DNA from: UBA3792 sp946185305
Lineage (GTDB): Bacteria; Bacillota; Clostridia; Christensenellales; CAG-138
Direction of reading: 5' to 3'
DNA length: 20,499 bases
Assembly: GCA_946185305.1 (NCBI GenBank)
Contig: CAMHJE010000026.1
Span: 1-20,499 of the forward strand
Part shown: piece after piece, positions 8,456 to 15,297 of the stretch
Layout of the letters: each line of letters opens with the position of its first letter
Numbering within the stretch: the first letter of the stretch is position 1
The notes under the pieces: model-generated
Seen by the model: the letters and a program-made list of their open reading frames with translations, nothing else
The model's database searches: none
What the model was told of the DNA's origin: nothing
Program-made: the position numbers and the translations under genes

Positions 8456-9151
8456 TCACGCCTCGTCAGCGTCAATACGTGTTCCCACTTTTTCGCCGTT
8501 GGCTACCCTGCCGATTTCCTTCAGGGCAAACACAAGAATCGGCATGTTCTGCTCGCGGCAAAGGGTGATGGCCGTTAAATCGGTCGCCTGCAGGTTATCC
8601 TCCAGCACTTTTTGATAGGTCAAATGGTCATATCGTTTTGCATTCGGATCTTTTTTCGGATCTGCGGAATAAACGGCATCCACGTTTTTGGCCAGCAGCA
8701 ACGCATCGGCCTTGATTTCAAGCGCACGAAGCGCAGACGCGGTGTCGGTTGAAAAATACGGACAGCCCGACCCGCCGGCAAACACAACGACCTTGCCCGC
8801 TTCAAGAGCTTCGACAGCGCCGCGGGCCGTGAATTCCTCACAGAAGCGGTGCATCGCAACGGAGCTCATGACAACCGTCGGAACGCCGAGCCGAAGCAGA
8901 CAGTCCTGCAAAGCAAGCGCGTTGATCGCCGTGGCAAGCATACCCATATTGTCCATACGGCTGCGATCCTGTTCTACGGTATCGCGTCCGCGCATGATAT
9001 TGCCGCCGCCGGTGACGATGCCGACCTGAATGCCCGCTTCATGGAGCATCTTGACATCCGCTGCCGTCTTTTCGATCTTTTCAAAACAAACGGGACGCTC
9101 CGTGGTGGAGAGTGCCTCGCCGCTGATCTTCAATAAAACTCTCTGATACAT
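8456..9151 (-). CDS. pyrH: UMP kinase
   Basis: Phosphorylates UMP to UDP in pyrimidine nucleotide synthesis. It is the hexameric bacterial enzyme of the amino-acid kinase fold, typically controlled by GTP and UTP. The 231-residue protein has KISGEAL at 8-14, GGGNIMRGRD near 48-57, DNMGMLAT near 67-74, and the nucleotide-binding segment GGSGCPYFSTDTAS, followed by the ADALLLAKNVDAVYSADP stretch typical of PyrH. ATG at 9151 follows GGGGAG. It is the first gene of the operon. rpsB and tsf, often found upstream of pyrH, are not present; a divergent Nudix gene is found instead. Confidence 0.97.
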   Translation of the reverse strand: MYQRVLLKISGEALSTTERPVCFEKIEKTAADVKMLHEAGIQVGIVTGGGNIMRGRDTVEQDRSRMDNMGMLATAINALALQDCLLRLGVPTVVMSSVAMHRFCEEFTARGAVEALEAGKVVVFAGGSGCPYFSTDTASALRALEIKADALLLAKNVDAVYSADPKKDPNAKRYDHLTYQKVLEDNLQATDLTAITLCREQNMPILVFALKEIGRVANGEKVGTRIDADEA

Positions 9152-9179
9152 TGCCTATCTCCCCTCTTACTCTTGTGTC

Positions 9180-9188
9180 AGTATAACA
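9180..9188 (-). promoter_or_regulatory. Extended -10 promoter of the pyrH-to-polC operon
   Basis: On the minus strand TGT-TATACT forms an extended -10 element about 28 bases before the pyrH start. No good -35 hexamer lies 17-18 bases upstream (best TTCCCT), which fits an extended -10 promoter. The predicted leader is only about 20 bases. Confidence 0.6.
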
Positions 9189-9267
9189 CACCCGTGCAAA
9201 AAAGGGAAGTCCGAAAAGCAAACGAACCGTGAAAAATCGCGTTCGGCAGCAAGCGCAACACAAAAAC

Positions 9268-9296
9268 TTGCATTCAACCGTATAATATGGTATACT
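9268..9296 (+). promoter_or_regulatory. Promoter of the Nudix/P-loop kinase pair
   Basis: TTGCAT at 9268-9273 and TATACT at 9291-9296 are spaced by exactly 17 bases, with TGG just before the -10 box (extended -10). Transcription would start near 9303, giving a leader of about 25 bases. Confidence 0.72.
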
Positions 9297-9327
9297 TTCG
9301 CAAAATGTAAGGAATTTGTTTGATGAT

Positions 9328-9897
9328 ATGCAATTCGCAAAACAGCTTGCGTCGTACAGCCCGTATAACGAGCAGGAAGCCGCGGATAAAAGCGTCATAC
9401 TGGACGCCCTATCCCGTTATCCGGACGTATACGATCGTTCGAATCTTGTTCTGCATCTGACGGCTTCCGCATGGATCGTAAACCGGGATCGCAGCAAAGT
9501 CTTGATGATTTATCACAATATCTATGATTCGTGGGCATGGACCGGCGGTCATGCCGACGGAGAAACCGATCTGCTGGCGGTTGCGCTACGCGAGGCGACA
9601 GAAGAAACCGGTCTTGCATCGATTCGACCCGTTACGGAGGCGCTCTATTCGATTGAAACGTTAACCGTAAACCCGCATCGAAAGCGCGGCAAATATGTTC
9701 CTGCGCATCTGCATCTTAACGCAACGTATTTACTGGAAGCAGATGAAAACGAGCCTTTACATCACAAACCGGACGAAAACAGCGCCGCCGCATGGTTTTC
9801 CCTGCCGGACGCGGTTGCTGTGTGCAGCGAGCCGTGGATGCGTCCGGTATACCAAAAGCTGAATGACAAACTGGAGGGACTATGCAGCGTAAATTGA
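9328..9897 (+). CDS. Nudix hydrolase
   Basis: Member of the Nudix family, which hydrolyses nucleoside diphosphates linked to another group, using Mg2+ or Mn2+. The 189-residue protein carries a clear Nudix box at about 73-96 (GGHADGE...REATEETGL) that binds the metal. The first Glu is shifted by one residue relative to the textbook spacing, while the distance from the glycine to the REATEE core is normal. An N-terminal segment of about 45 residues precedes the fold. The start is uncertain: ATG at 9328 lies 13 bases after AAGGAA, while an in-frame TTG at 9316 is too close to it. The 3' end overlaps the next gene by 16 bases. The substrate cannot be predicted; detoxification of damaged nucleotides and sugar-nucleotide turnover are both possible. 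Confidence 0.9.
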   Translation: MQFAKQLASYSPYNEQEAADKSVILDALSRYPDVYDRSNLVLHLTASAWIVNRDRSKVLMIYHNIYDSWAWTGGHADGETDLLAVALREATEETGLASIRPVTEALYSIETLTVNPHRKRGKYVPAHLHLNATYLLEADENEPLHHKPDENSAAAWFSLPDAVAVCSEPWMRPVYQKLNDKLEGLCSVN

Positions 9898-10439
9898 TCA
9901 TCATTACCGGAGAGCTGGCCGCCGGAAAAACGACGCTCGCCCACCGTCTTTCCGCCCGATACGGCATACCGGCGTTTACAAAGGATCGCTTCAAGGAGCT
10001 GCTGTGCGAACGAATCGTTTGTCATAATCGACAGGAAAATCTAAACCTCAGCTTTTTGACATTCGATATTTTGCTGCAAATCTTTTCCTGCTGCGCCGCG
10101 ACCGGACATTCCTTGCTTTTGGAAAGCAACTATCGTCAGCCGGAGCTTGACCGCCTCGAAGCTGCTGCCAAGGCAGCAAACTATGATGTGCTGACGATTG
10201 CTTTGACCGGCGACCTGCGTGTTCTGCACGAACGTTACCTTGCCCGCGTTGCTTCCGGGACGCGGCATTTTGCGCATCTGACACAGAATCTTGACCGGTT
10301 TGAGGATTTTGAAGCGATCTCCTGTCGTAAGAATCCGCGGCGCTTATTCGGTCAAGTGATCGAAATAGATACAACGGCGCCGGATGCGCCGGGGGATATT
10401 TCTTTCGACGCCCGGATCCGCGCCTTTTGCGAAAACTGA
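9882..10439 (+). CDS. P-loop kinase-like ATP-binding protein (AAA_33/zeta-like)
   Basis: A 185-residue protein of the P-loop small-molecule kinase type. Walker A is GELAAGKTT at 10-18, with Lys16 contacting phosphate. A DRFKELL segment near 34-40 and LLLESNYR near 80 lie where kinases of this group bind substrate. A basic LID-like helix follows around HERYLARVASGTRH. Similar proteins phosphorylate nucleosides, sugars or RNA ends, and the fold is shared with zeta toxins, but no antitoxin gene is present. ATG at 9882 follows GGAGG inside the end of the Nudix gene, so the two are translationally coupled and may act on related metabolites. A bidirectional terminator follows. The substrate is unknown. 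Confidence 0.82.
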   Translation: MQRKLIIITGELAAGKTTLAHRLSARYGIPAFTKDRFKELLCERIVCHNRQENLNLSFLTFDILLQIFSCCAATGHSLLLESNYRQPELDRLEAAAKAANYDVLTIALTGDLRVLHERYLARVASGTRHFAHLTQNLDRFEDFEAISCRKNPRRLFGQVIEIDTTAPDAPGDISFDARIRAFCEN

Positions 10440-10451
10440 TTACATAATAAG

Positions 10452-10476
10452 AAAAGCCCCGCACTTGGGGCTTTTT
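10452..10476. terminator. Bidirectional rho-independent terminator
   Basis: A perfect 9-bp stem AAAAGCCCC/GGGGCTTTT with a 6-base loop; the right arm runs into five Ts and the left arm provides a T-run for the other strand. It lies exactly between the convergent kinase (+) and CBS (-) genes and can serve both. Confidence 0.93.
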
Positions 10477-10480
10477 GTTG

Positions 10481-10897
10481 TTATTGCGCCTGTTGCAGCT
10501 TGTCAAAATAATTGTCGATGTAATACTGCATGATCGCTTTCCGGGTCACGATGCCGATAAACATGCCGCGATCATCTACGACCGGTACGAAATTCTGATT
10601 GGTCGCTGTTCGCAGCAATTCCTCCAACCCGGTCATGACGGTGACGGGCGGGTTGAAATCCGTCCGCATCACAGCTGTGATCGGCGTGGATTCCCACTCC
10701 TTCGCGTTTTCGGTTTCGAGCACGCCGCGGAGCAGATCGCCCTCCGAAACGCTTCCGCAATAGTACCCCTGCGCATCAATCACGGGAACGGCGGTATGCC
10801 GCACGGTTCGCATTTTTTCGATGGCCTGTCGCAAGGTATAGTCCTTTTCGAGTACGCACACGTCGCACTTCGGCGTCAGAAAAAACAGAAGATTCAT
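10481..10897 (-). CDS. Two-CBS-domain protein
   Basis: A 138-residue protein made almost entirely of a CBS pair (Bateman module): the first from about 12 to 60 (AVPVIDAQGYYCGSVSEGDLL), the second from about 72 to 135 (FVPVVDDRGMFIGIVTRKAIM). Such modules bind adenine nucleotides; stand-alone Firmicute versions such as CbpB/YkuL bind cyclic di-AMP and regulate partner enzymes. Whether this one binds AMP, ATP or c-di-AMP cannot be read here. The N-terminus MNLLFFLTPK is typical of a small clostridial CBS family known to me by pattern only. ATG at 10897 follows AAAGGAG and has its own promoter. galK lies upstream on the same strand with no clear terminator between, so read-through is possible. 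Confidence 0.9.
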   Translation of the reverse strand: MNLLFFLTPKCDVCVLEKDYTLRQAIEKMRTVRHTAVPVIDAQGYYCGSVSEGDLLRGVLETENAKEWESTPITAVMRTDFNPPVTVMTGLEELLRTATNQNFVPVVDDRGMFIGIVTRKAIMQYYIDNYFDKLQQAQ

Positions 10898-10923
10898 TCG
10901 GTACTCCTTTCTGCTTCGATTGG

Positions 10924-10952
10924 ATTATACCAAATCTTTACAAAAGAAGCAA
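10924..10952 (-). promoter_or_regulatory. Promoter of the CBS-domain gene
   Basis: On the minus strand TTGCTT and TATAAT are 17 bases apart, with TGG before the -10 box (extended -10). It lies 27 bases upstream of the start codon and just beyond the galK stop. Confidence 0.75.
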
Positions 10953-10980
10953 CCTTTTCAGCGGATTTGTCACCGGAATG

Positions 10981-12165
10981 TTACAAACTTTGCAGCACGC
11001 CGCCATCCATCCTTACCTGGAGCACATGGCATGCGCCCTTGCCGAGCACGTTCTCCATGCCCTCGCAGAACGACTTGAGCTTCGCCATCGGCACAAACGC
11101 CTGAATCGTCCCGGCAAATCCGCCGCCGTGGACGCGGCATGCGCCCTCTCCTGCCAAAAGCTGTTCGGCAAGCGCCAAAGCAATCGCCATGTTTTGATGG
11201 CGGGTCTCCCCGTTCGGAACAACGTTTTGGAGCAGGGTCCACGAGGAGCGGCCGGAAGCCGTCACTTCGTTCAGATACGTTTGGACATCTCCGTGTTGCA
11301 GCGCGGTAATCTGACGTTTGACGCGCTTGTTTTCCTCGAAAAAGTGCATAGCGCGAAGCACAGCGCGATCGCCATACACATCACGCACGACGTTCATCAT
11401 TTTATCAAATTCTTTTTCATCGACATCCCGCAGGTATTCCTTGCCGAACAAACTTGCAACCGCCTTCATATCCCGCGGAATGGCGGCATATTCGTCTGTT
11501 AGGTTCGCATGGTCCGCACCGGAATCTATGATGCAAAGCGCGTAGCCGCTTTCCGCAAAGTCAAACGCGATCCGTTCAATCACAGGATTCTCGGGGTCTG
11601 CGAAGTCGATGCCGATGACGCTGCCGACGGAGGACGCCATCTGATCCATCAGGCCGCAGGGCTTTCCGAAATACATATTCTCGGCATACTGCGCGATCTT
11701 GGCAATCTCAACGGCAGATACTTCCGAGTTGGCATATAAATGATTCAGAATCGTGCCGATCAGCACTTCAAAGGCCGCAGAGCTCGACAGCCCGCTGCCC
11801 GGAAGAACGGTCGAAACGGCATAGGCATCGAAGCCCTCGATTGCATATCCCATCTGGACAAAACGCGCCGCTACGCCGCGGATCAGCGCCGCCGTGGTGC
11901 CCTGCTCCTCCTTCTTCGGCAAAAGGTCGTCGAGCTTGATCGTCACCATCGGATATCCTTCGGACTGCACGCGAATCTCGTTACAGTCATTCTTTGCCAA
12001 TACCGCTTCGGTCACTAAATTTACAGCCGCAGCCAGCACGCGTCCGTGCTGATGATCGGTGTGATTGCCGCCGAGCTCCGTGCGGCCGGGCGCAGCTGCA
12101 AAGTACAACGGCGTCGTGTTGAAAATTTCGGTAAAGCGCGCTGCCATGCGCTGATTGTTGTTCAT
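10981..12165 (-). CDS. galK: Galactokinase
   Basis: GHMP-family kinase that phosphorylates alpha-D-galactose at C1, the entry step of the Leloir pathway. The 394-residue protein has the galactokinase signature near 27-40 (GRTELGGNHTDHQHG, the clostridial variant of GRVNLIGEHTDY), the ATP-binding motif LPGSGLSSSAA at 121-131, and the C-terminal GGGFAGTIQAFV loop. An open frame extends 78 codons further upstream, but ATG at 12165 matches the family start and follows GGGGAGAG; the promoter lies inside that upstream extension. No galT, galE or sugar transporter is nearby, so the gene is isolated. It is divergent from hpf. Specificity for galactose rather than another hexose is by family resemblance. 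Confidence 0.92.
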   Translation of the reverse strand: MNNNQRMAARFTEIFNTTPLYFAAAPGRTELGGNHTDHQHGRVLAAAVNLVTEAVLAKNDCNEIRVQSEGYPMVTIKLDDLLPKKEEQGTTAALIRGVAARFVQMGYAIEGFDAYAVSTVLPGSGLSSSAAFEVLIGTILNHLYANSEVSAVEIAKIAQYAENMYFGKPCGLMDQMASSVGSVIGIDFADPENPVIERIAFDFAESGYALCIIDSGADHANLTDEYAAIPRDMKAVASLFGKEYLRDVDEKEFDKMMNVVRDVYGDRAVLRAMHFFEENKRVKRQITALQHGDVQTYLNEVTASGRSSWTLLQNVVPNGETRHQNMAIALALAEQLLAGEGACRVHGGGFAGTIQAFVPMAKLKSFCEGMENVLGKGACHVLQVRMDGGVLQSL

Positions 12166-12198
12166 AATGATTCCACTCTCCCCATGATTTCTGTCCTT

Positions 12199-12227
12199 AT
12201 GATACTCCAAACGCTCGGATTCGTCAA
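12199..12227 (-). promoter_or_regulatory. galK promoter
   Basis: On the minus strand TTGACG and TATCAT are spaced by 17 bases, ending 34 bases before the galK start. The -35 box lies within a short inverted repeat (GGATT-4-AATCC, 12217-12230) that could be a regulator site. Confidence 0.72.
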
Positions 12228-12351
12228 TCCTTTGTAAAGTGAATTGTCTCTGTTCCGTCACTCGGATACCCCGATAACGTATTCCAAGCCTCATATATTT
12301 TTGTCGAAAAAGAAAAAGTTTGTGAAATTTTACATTTTTGATAAAAAGGGG

Positions 12352-12380
12352 GTGCCAAGCCGACGATTTTGTGATATAGT
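12352..12380 (+). promoter_or_regulatory. hpf promoter
   Basis: An extended -10 element TGA-TATAGT ends at 12380. A weak -35 (GTGCCA, four of six matches) lies 17 bases upstream. Transcription would start near 12387, at the beginning of an inverted repeat. Confidence 0.58.
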
Positions 12381-12385
12381 ATAGA

Positions 12386-12408
12386 TGACACATAAACAAA
12401 CTGTGTCA
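12386..12408 (+). repeat. Inverted repeat at the hpf transcription start
   Basis: A perfect 7-bp inverted repeat, TGACACA and TGTGTCA, separated by 9 bases. It begins at the predicted transcription start and ends where the Shine-Dalgarno site (AGAAGGAG) begins. It could be an operator for a dimeric regulator or a 5'-end mRNA hairpin. Confidence 0.55.
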
Positions 12409-12424
12409 GAAGGAGTGAAGCTGT

Positions 12425-12982
12425 ATGCGTATTTCGATTAGCGGAAAGAATTTGGAGATCTCCTCCTACATGCGTGAGGTTGCCGAGAAGAAGCTCTCGA
12501 AGCTTGACCGGTACTTCCCGCAGGACACCGAAGCGCAGGTCACCCTCTCCGTGGAAAAGAACCGTCACATTGTGGAAGTCACTATTCCGCACGGCGGCCG
12601 TCTGATCCGCGCCGAAGAGACCTCGACCGACATGTATGCTTCCTTGGATAACGTTCTGGATAAGCTCGAAAAGCAGATTGTCCATAACCGCACCCGCCTT
12701 GCCAAGAGCCTCCGTCAGGATGCGTTCATTGATCTTCCTCCCGTTGAGGACGAGGACGAAGAAAATGGACCGCGCATTGTCCGGTTCAAGTCCTTCCCCT
12801 TCAAGCCCATGAGCGAGGAAGCGCTCATCGCTTCCATCCAGCTTGAGATGCGCGAAGCAATGCTCCAGATCGAGCTTTTGGGTCACGCGTTCTTTGTATT
12901 TGAAAACGCGGAAACCGGCGATGTGAACGTGCTGTATAAGCGCAAGGACGGCAATTTCGGTCTGATCGAACCTGCAAAATAA
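12425..12982 (+). CDS. hpf: Ribosome hibernation-promoting factor, long form
   Basis: Binds the 30S decoding region and, through its C-terminal domain, joins two 70S ribosomes into inactive 100S dimers in stationary phase or stress. The 185-residue protein has the N-terminal RaiA/HPF domain (about 1-100; MRISISGKNLEISSYMREV) and an acidic linker (PPVEDEDEEN, near 115-124). The dimerisation domain of long HPFs follows (about 126-185), with VRFKSFPFKPMS and ELLGHAFFVFENAETGDVNVLY. AGGAG precedes the ATG. It is monocistronic with its own promoter and terminator. Codon choice looks biased to common codons, as expected of an abundant protein, though this was judged by eye. Confidence 0.96.
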   Translation: MRISISGKNLEISSYMREVAEKKLSKLDRYFPQDTEAQVTLSVEKNRHIVEVTIPHGGRLIRAEETSTDMYASLDNVLDKLEKQIVHNRTRLAKSLRQDAFIDLPPVEDEDEENGPRIVRFKSFPFKPMSEEALIASIQLEMREAMLQIELLGHAFFVFENAETGDVNVLYKRKDGNFGLIEPAK

Positions 12983-12996
12983 TCGCTCCGAAAGAC

Positions 12997-13032
12997 AAGA
13001 CGGCGGGAAAACCCGTCGTCTTTTCTTCTTTG
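12997..13032. terminator. Rho-independent terminator between hpf and tsaD
   Basis: An 11-bp stem (AAGACGGCGGG/CCCGTCGTCTT, one G-U pair) with an AAAA loop, followed by a T-rich tract on the plus strand. It ends hpf; the left flank is pyrimidine-rich on the minus strand, so it may also help end the convergent tsaD operon. Confidence 0.88.
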
Positions 13033-13040
13033 TACAGGTT

Positions 13041-14090
13041 TCAACAGATCGGTAAATAGGGCGTAGCGTTCAAATCAAGATCCGAAATATGTCCCTTCAT
13101 CAACAGGTAGAATCCCGCCGAGCCGATCATGGCCGCATTGTCCGTGCAGTACTTGAAATCCGGACAGCAGAAGCGTATGCCTTTCTTGTCGCACTTGCGC
13201 TGCAGCATGTCGCGCAAATTGCGATTTGCGGAAACCCCGCCCGCAAGCGCCAGAGTGCCTTTGGCCGCGCGTACCGCCTTATCGGACAGGATCGAATTGA
13301 CCGCATACTGAAAGCTCGCCGCTACGTCCGCACGGTTGACAGTCTCCCCCTTTTGCTCTGCGGTGTGCATCGTATTGATGACCGCCGTTTTCAAGCCGGA
13401 AAAGCTCATGTCAAAGCCTTCGCCCTCGTTAAAGGCAGAATGAAAGCGGATCGCTTTCGGATCGCCTTCTTTTGCGAGCTTCTCGAGCTCCGGGCCGCCG
13501 GGATACGGCAGGCCGAGAACGCGGGCTACCTTGTCAAAAGCCTCGCCTGCGGCGTCGTCGCGTGTTTTGCCGATCAGCTCGCAACGATCGTAATCGTTCA
13601 CCGTCACGATATGGCTGTGTCCGCCAGAAGCGACAAGGCATGTAAACGGCGGCTTTAGATCGGGAAAGGTCAGATAATTTGCTGCAATATGGCCGAGAAT
13701 ATGATTGGTGCCGACAAGCGGCAGATTGTGCGATAATGCCAAGGCCTTGGCATAGCTGACGCCGACCAGCAGCGCGCCGACAAGCCCCGGCCCGCAGGTG
13801 ACGGCTATCGCATCTATCGAATCCAACGTTTCTCCTGCATCTTCTAACGCCTGCTCCACAACGACGCCGATCTGATCGACATGGTTGCGGCTTGCCAGCT
13901 CCGGCACGACGCCGCCGAACCGACGGTGCAGCGGGATCTGCGTATAGACGACGTTGGATATGACCTCGCGTCCGTCTCGCACGACAGCCGCTGCGGTTTC
14001 ATCACATGACGTTTCAATGGACAAAAGCAAAGCGTGTCCGCTTCGGGACAACGCCTGCTGCTTTTCTTTGGCTGTTTCAAAATAGGTCAT
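13041..14090 (-). CDS. tsaD: tRNA N6-adenosine threonylcarbamoyltransferase
   Basis: Kae1/TsaD subunit that, with TsaB and TsaE, transfers threonylcarbamoyl from TC-AMP to A37 of ANN-decoding tRNAs. The 349-residue protein has the ASKHA fold: LLSIETSCDETAAAVV near 21-36, the metal-binding NHILGH with His130 and His134, SGGHSHI, GEAFDKVARVLGLPYPGGP, and the C-terminal GGVSANRNLR with DNAAMIG. The chosen ATG at 14090 follows GGAG and overlaps the upstream membrane-protein gene by 14 bases. This leaves about 20 residues before the usual start of the fold, a modest extension. An open frame runs much further upstream but lies inside the neighbouring gene in another frame. tsaB and tsaE are not in the window. 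Confidence 0.95.
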   Translation of the reverse strand: MTYFETAKEKQQALSRSGHALLLSIETSCDETAAAVVRDGREVISNVVYTQIPLHRRFGGVVPELASRNHVDQIGVVVEQALEDAGETLDSIDAIAVTCGPGLVGALLVGVSYAKALALSHNLPLVGTNHILGHIAANYLTFPDLKPPFTCLVASGGHSHIVTVNDYDRCELIGKTRDDAAGEAFDKVARVLGLPYPGGPELEKLAKEGDPKAIRFHSAFNEGEGFDMSFSGLKTAVINTMHTAEQKGETVNRADVAASFQYAVNSILSDKAVRAAKGTLALAGGVSANRNLRDMLQRKCDKKGIRFCCPDFKYCTDNAAMIGSAGFYLLMKGHISDLDLNATPYLPIC

Positions 14091-15297
14091 TTTCGGGTTC
14101 TCCGTCCTCTTCCGTTTCTTCCTTCGGCCGTTCCCATTCGGATTCGGTTTTTGTATCAATTTCAATATCCGACAGAGTGGCCGACTCTGTATCCTTAGGA
14201 AGCTCCAATATCTCGTTGTTTGGATCAGCTTCGGATGCGGCGTTATCAATAGTTTCCTCGTTTGCAGGATCCGCTGCTTCCTCCGCCTTTTCCGTTTCCT
14301 CCGGCTTGTCTGTATCGGGAATGGGTTCATTCGGATCGCGGCGCAGTTCCTCCATCATCTTCATTTTTTGCTTTAGAGAGGCGTTTTGGAGCTTGTGCTG
14401 CAAAACAAGATCCGGCGCATCATCGACCGGCACATAACGATCCTGTTCGACGACCTCACGCACCTCGACGATATCGCTGCCCGCTTGAGAGAGCTTGCGG
14501 CCGCGATTGTACATCAATAGCGAAAGCAGCAGAAAGACGACGATCTCCACGCCGAACACGATGCTTGCCCGCAGAACAAGCGGCAAAAAGAGTTCGTCCA
14601 GCATACGGATCATGGCAAACGACGGCTCGAATACCCAGTTCAGGCTGTTATACGTTTCCACCGTCATGCCGCCGGATAAGTAAGTGATCAGTGAATCCGG
14701 GAAAATAATGAAATGGAACACCGTCCAAAAGCTGTTGAAATCCGAGATCGCCCAGATTGCCGCTGTCGCCATGACACCCGCAAACAGAAGCGTGCCGATC
14801 AAAAAGCCTGCACCGGTAGCACGGAGGCGCGTATTATGCCTTCCGAAAAACACGATGGCAGCCAGCAGGCCGAGCGCAGCAGCTATGCCGATTATGACGA
14901 ACGCGGTCAAACCGCGCCACAGCGCGCGGACCTCTTCCATGTGAATGACTTCTTTTGTGTGGTAGAACAGGTCATCCACTTCCACGCCGTTCATCACGAC
15001 GGACACCTTGATATCGTCCCGATTGCCGCGCATGTAATTGAACAGCGCCATGGTCGCCTTGCTGAGATCGGGGATCGTCATGCCCATTTCCTGATCGGTG
15101 CCGAGCGCGGCGTACTGGTCCTCGATAAAGTCGGTATCACTGACGATCACAGACACGCCGATAAAGCCGATGCCGAACAGCAGAAGAATACACGCGACCG
15201 CTGCGGCAAAGCGTATCAGCCCTGTCTTCGGCTTTTTAGCCGGTTTTGCTTCCGGCAGATCGGCGGTTGTGTTTTCCTTATCCATAATATTGTTCAT
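14077..15297 (-). CDS. DUF1461/TIGR01906-type integral membrane protein
   Basis: A 406-residue membrane protein of unknown function. Hydrophobic segments lie near 28-52, 131-151, 162-184 and 240-264. Between the first two is a probable external loop with LSKATMALFNYMRG and HMEEVRALW, and after the third comes FWTVFHFIIFPDSLITYL; this layout fits DUF1461/TIGR01906. After the last helix a hydrophilic tail of about 140 residues (265-406) is rich in Glu, Asp, Pro and Thr and ends in an acidic stretch, probably disordered and cytoplasmic. The start overlaps the upstream kinase stop (ATGA), and the end overlaps tsaD by 14 bases, so all three genes are translationally linked. Family assignment is by pattern memory. 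Confidence 0.78.
   Translation of the reverse strand: MNNIMDKENTTADLPEAKPAKKPKTGLIRFAAAVACILLLFGIGFIGVSVIVSDTDFIEDQYAALGTDQEMGMTIPDLSKATMALFNYMRGNRDDIKVSVVMNGVEVDDLFYHTKEVIHMEEVRALWRGLTAFVIIGIAAALGLLAAIVFFGRHNTRLRATGAGFLIGTLLFAGVMATAAIWAISDFNSFWTVFHFIIFPDSLITYLSGGMTVETYNSLNWVFEPSFAMIRMLDELFLPLVLRASIVFGVEIVVFLLLSLLMYNRGRKLSQAGSDIVEVREVVEQDRYVPVDDAPDLVLQHKLQNASLKQKMKMMEELRRDPNEPIPDTDKPEETEKAEEAADPANEETIDNAASEADPNNEILELPKDTESATLSDIEIDTKTESEWERPKEETEEDGEPENDLF

Noticed and set aside
9395..9619. Minus-strand open frames inside the Nudix gene
   Set aside because: No domain and no ribosome site; the plus strand carries a clear Nudix box.
12166..12399. N-terminal extension of galK to 12399
   Set aside because: The galK promoter and Shine-Dalgarno site lie inside it, and the galactokinase fold begins just after ATG 12165.
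14091..14330. 80-codon upstream extension of tsaD
   Set aside because: It lies within the DUF1461 gene in another frame, is low-complexity Arg/Lys-rich, and ATG 14090 has a good ribosome site.
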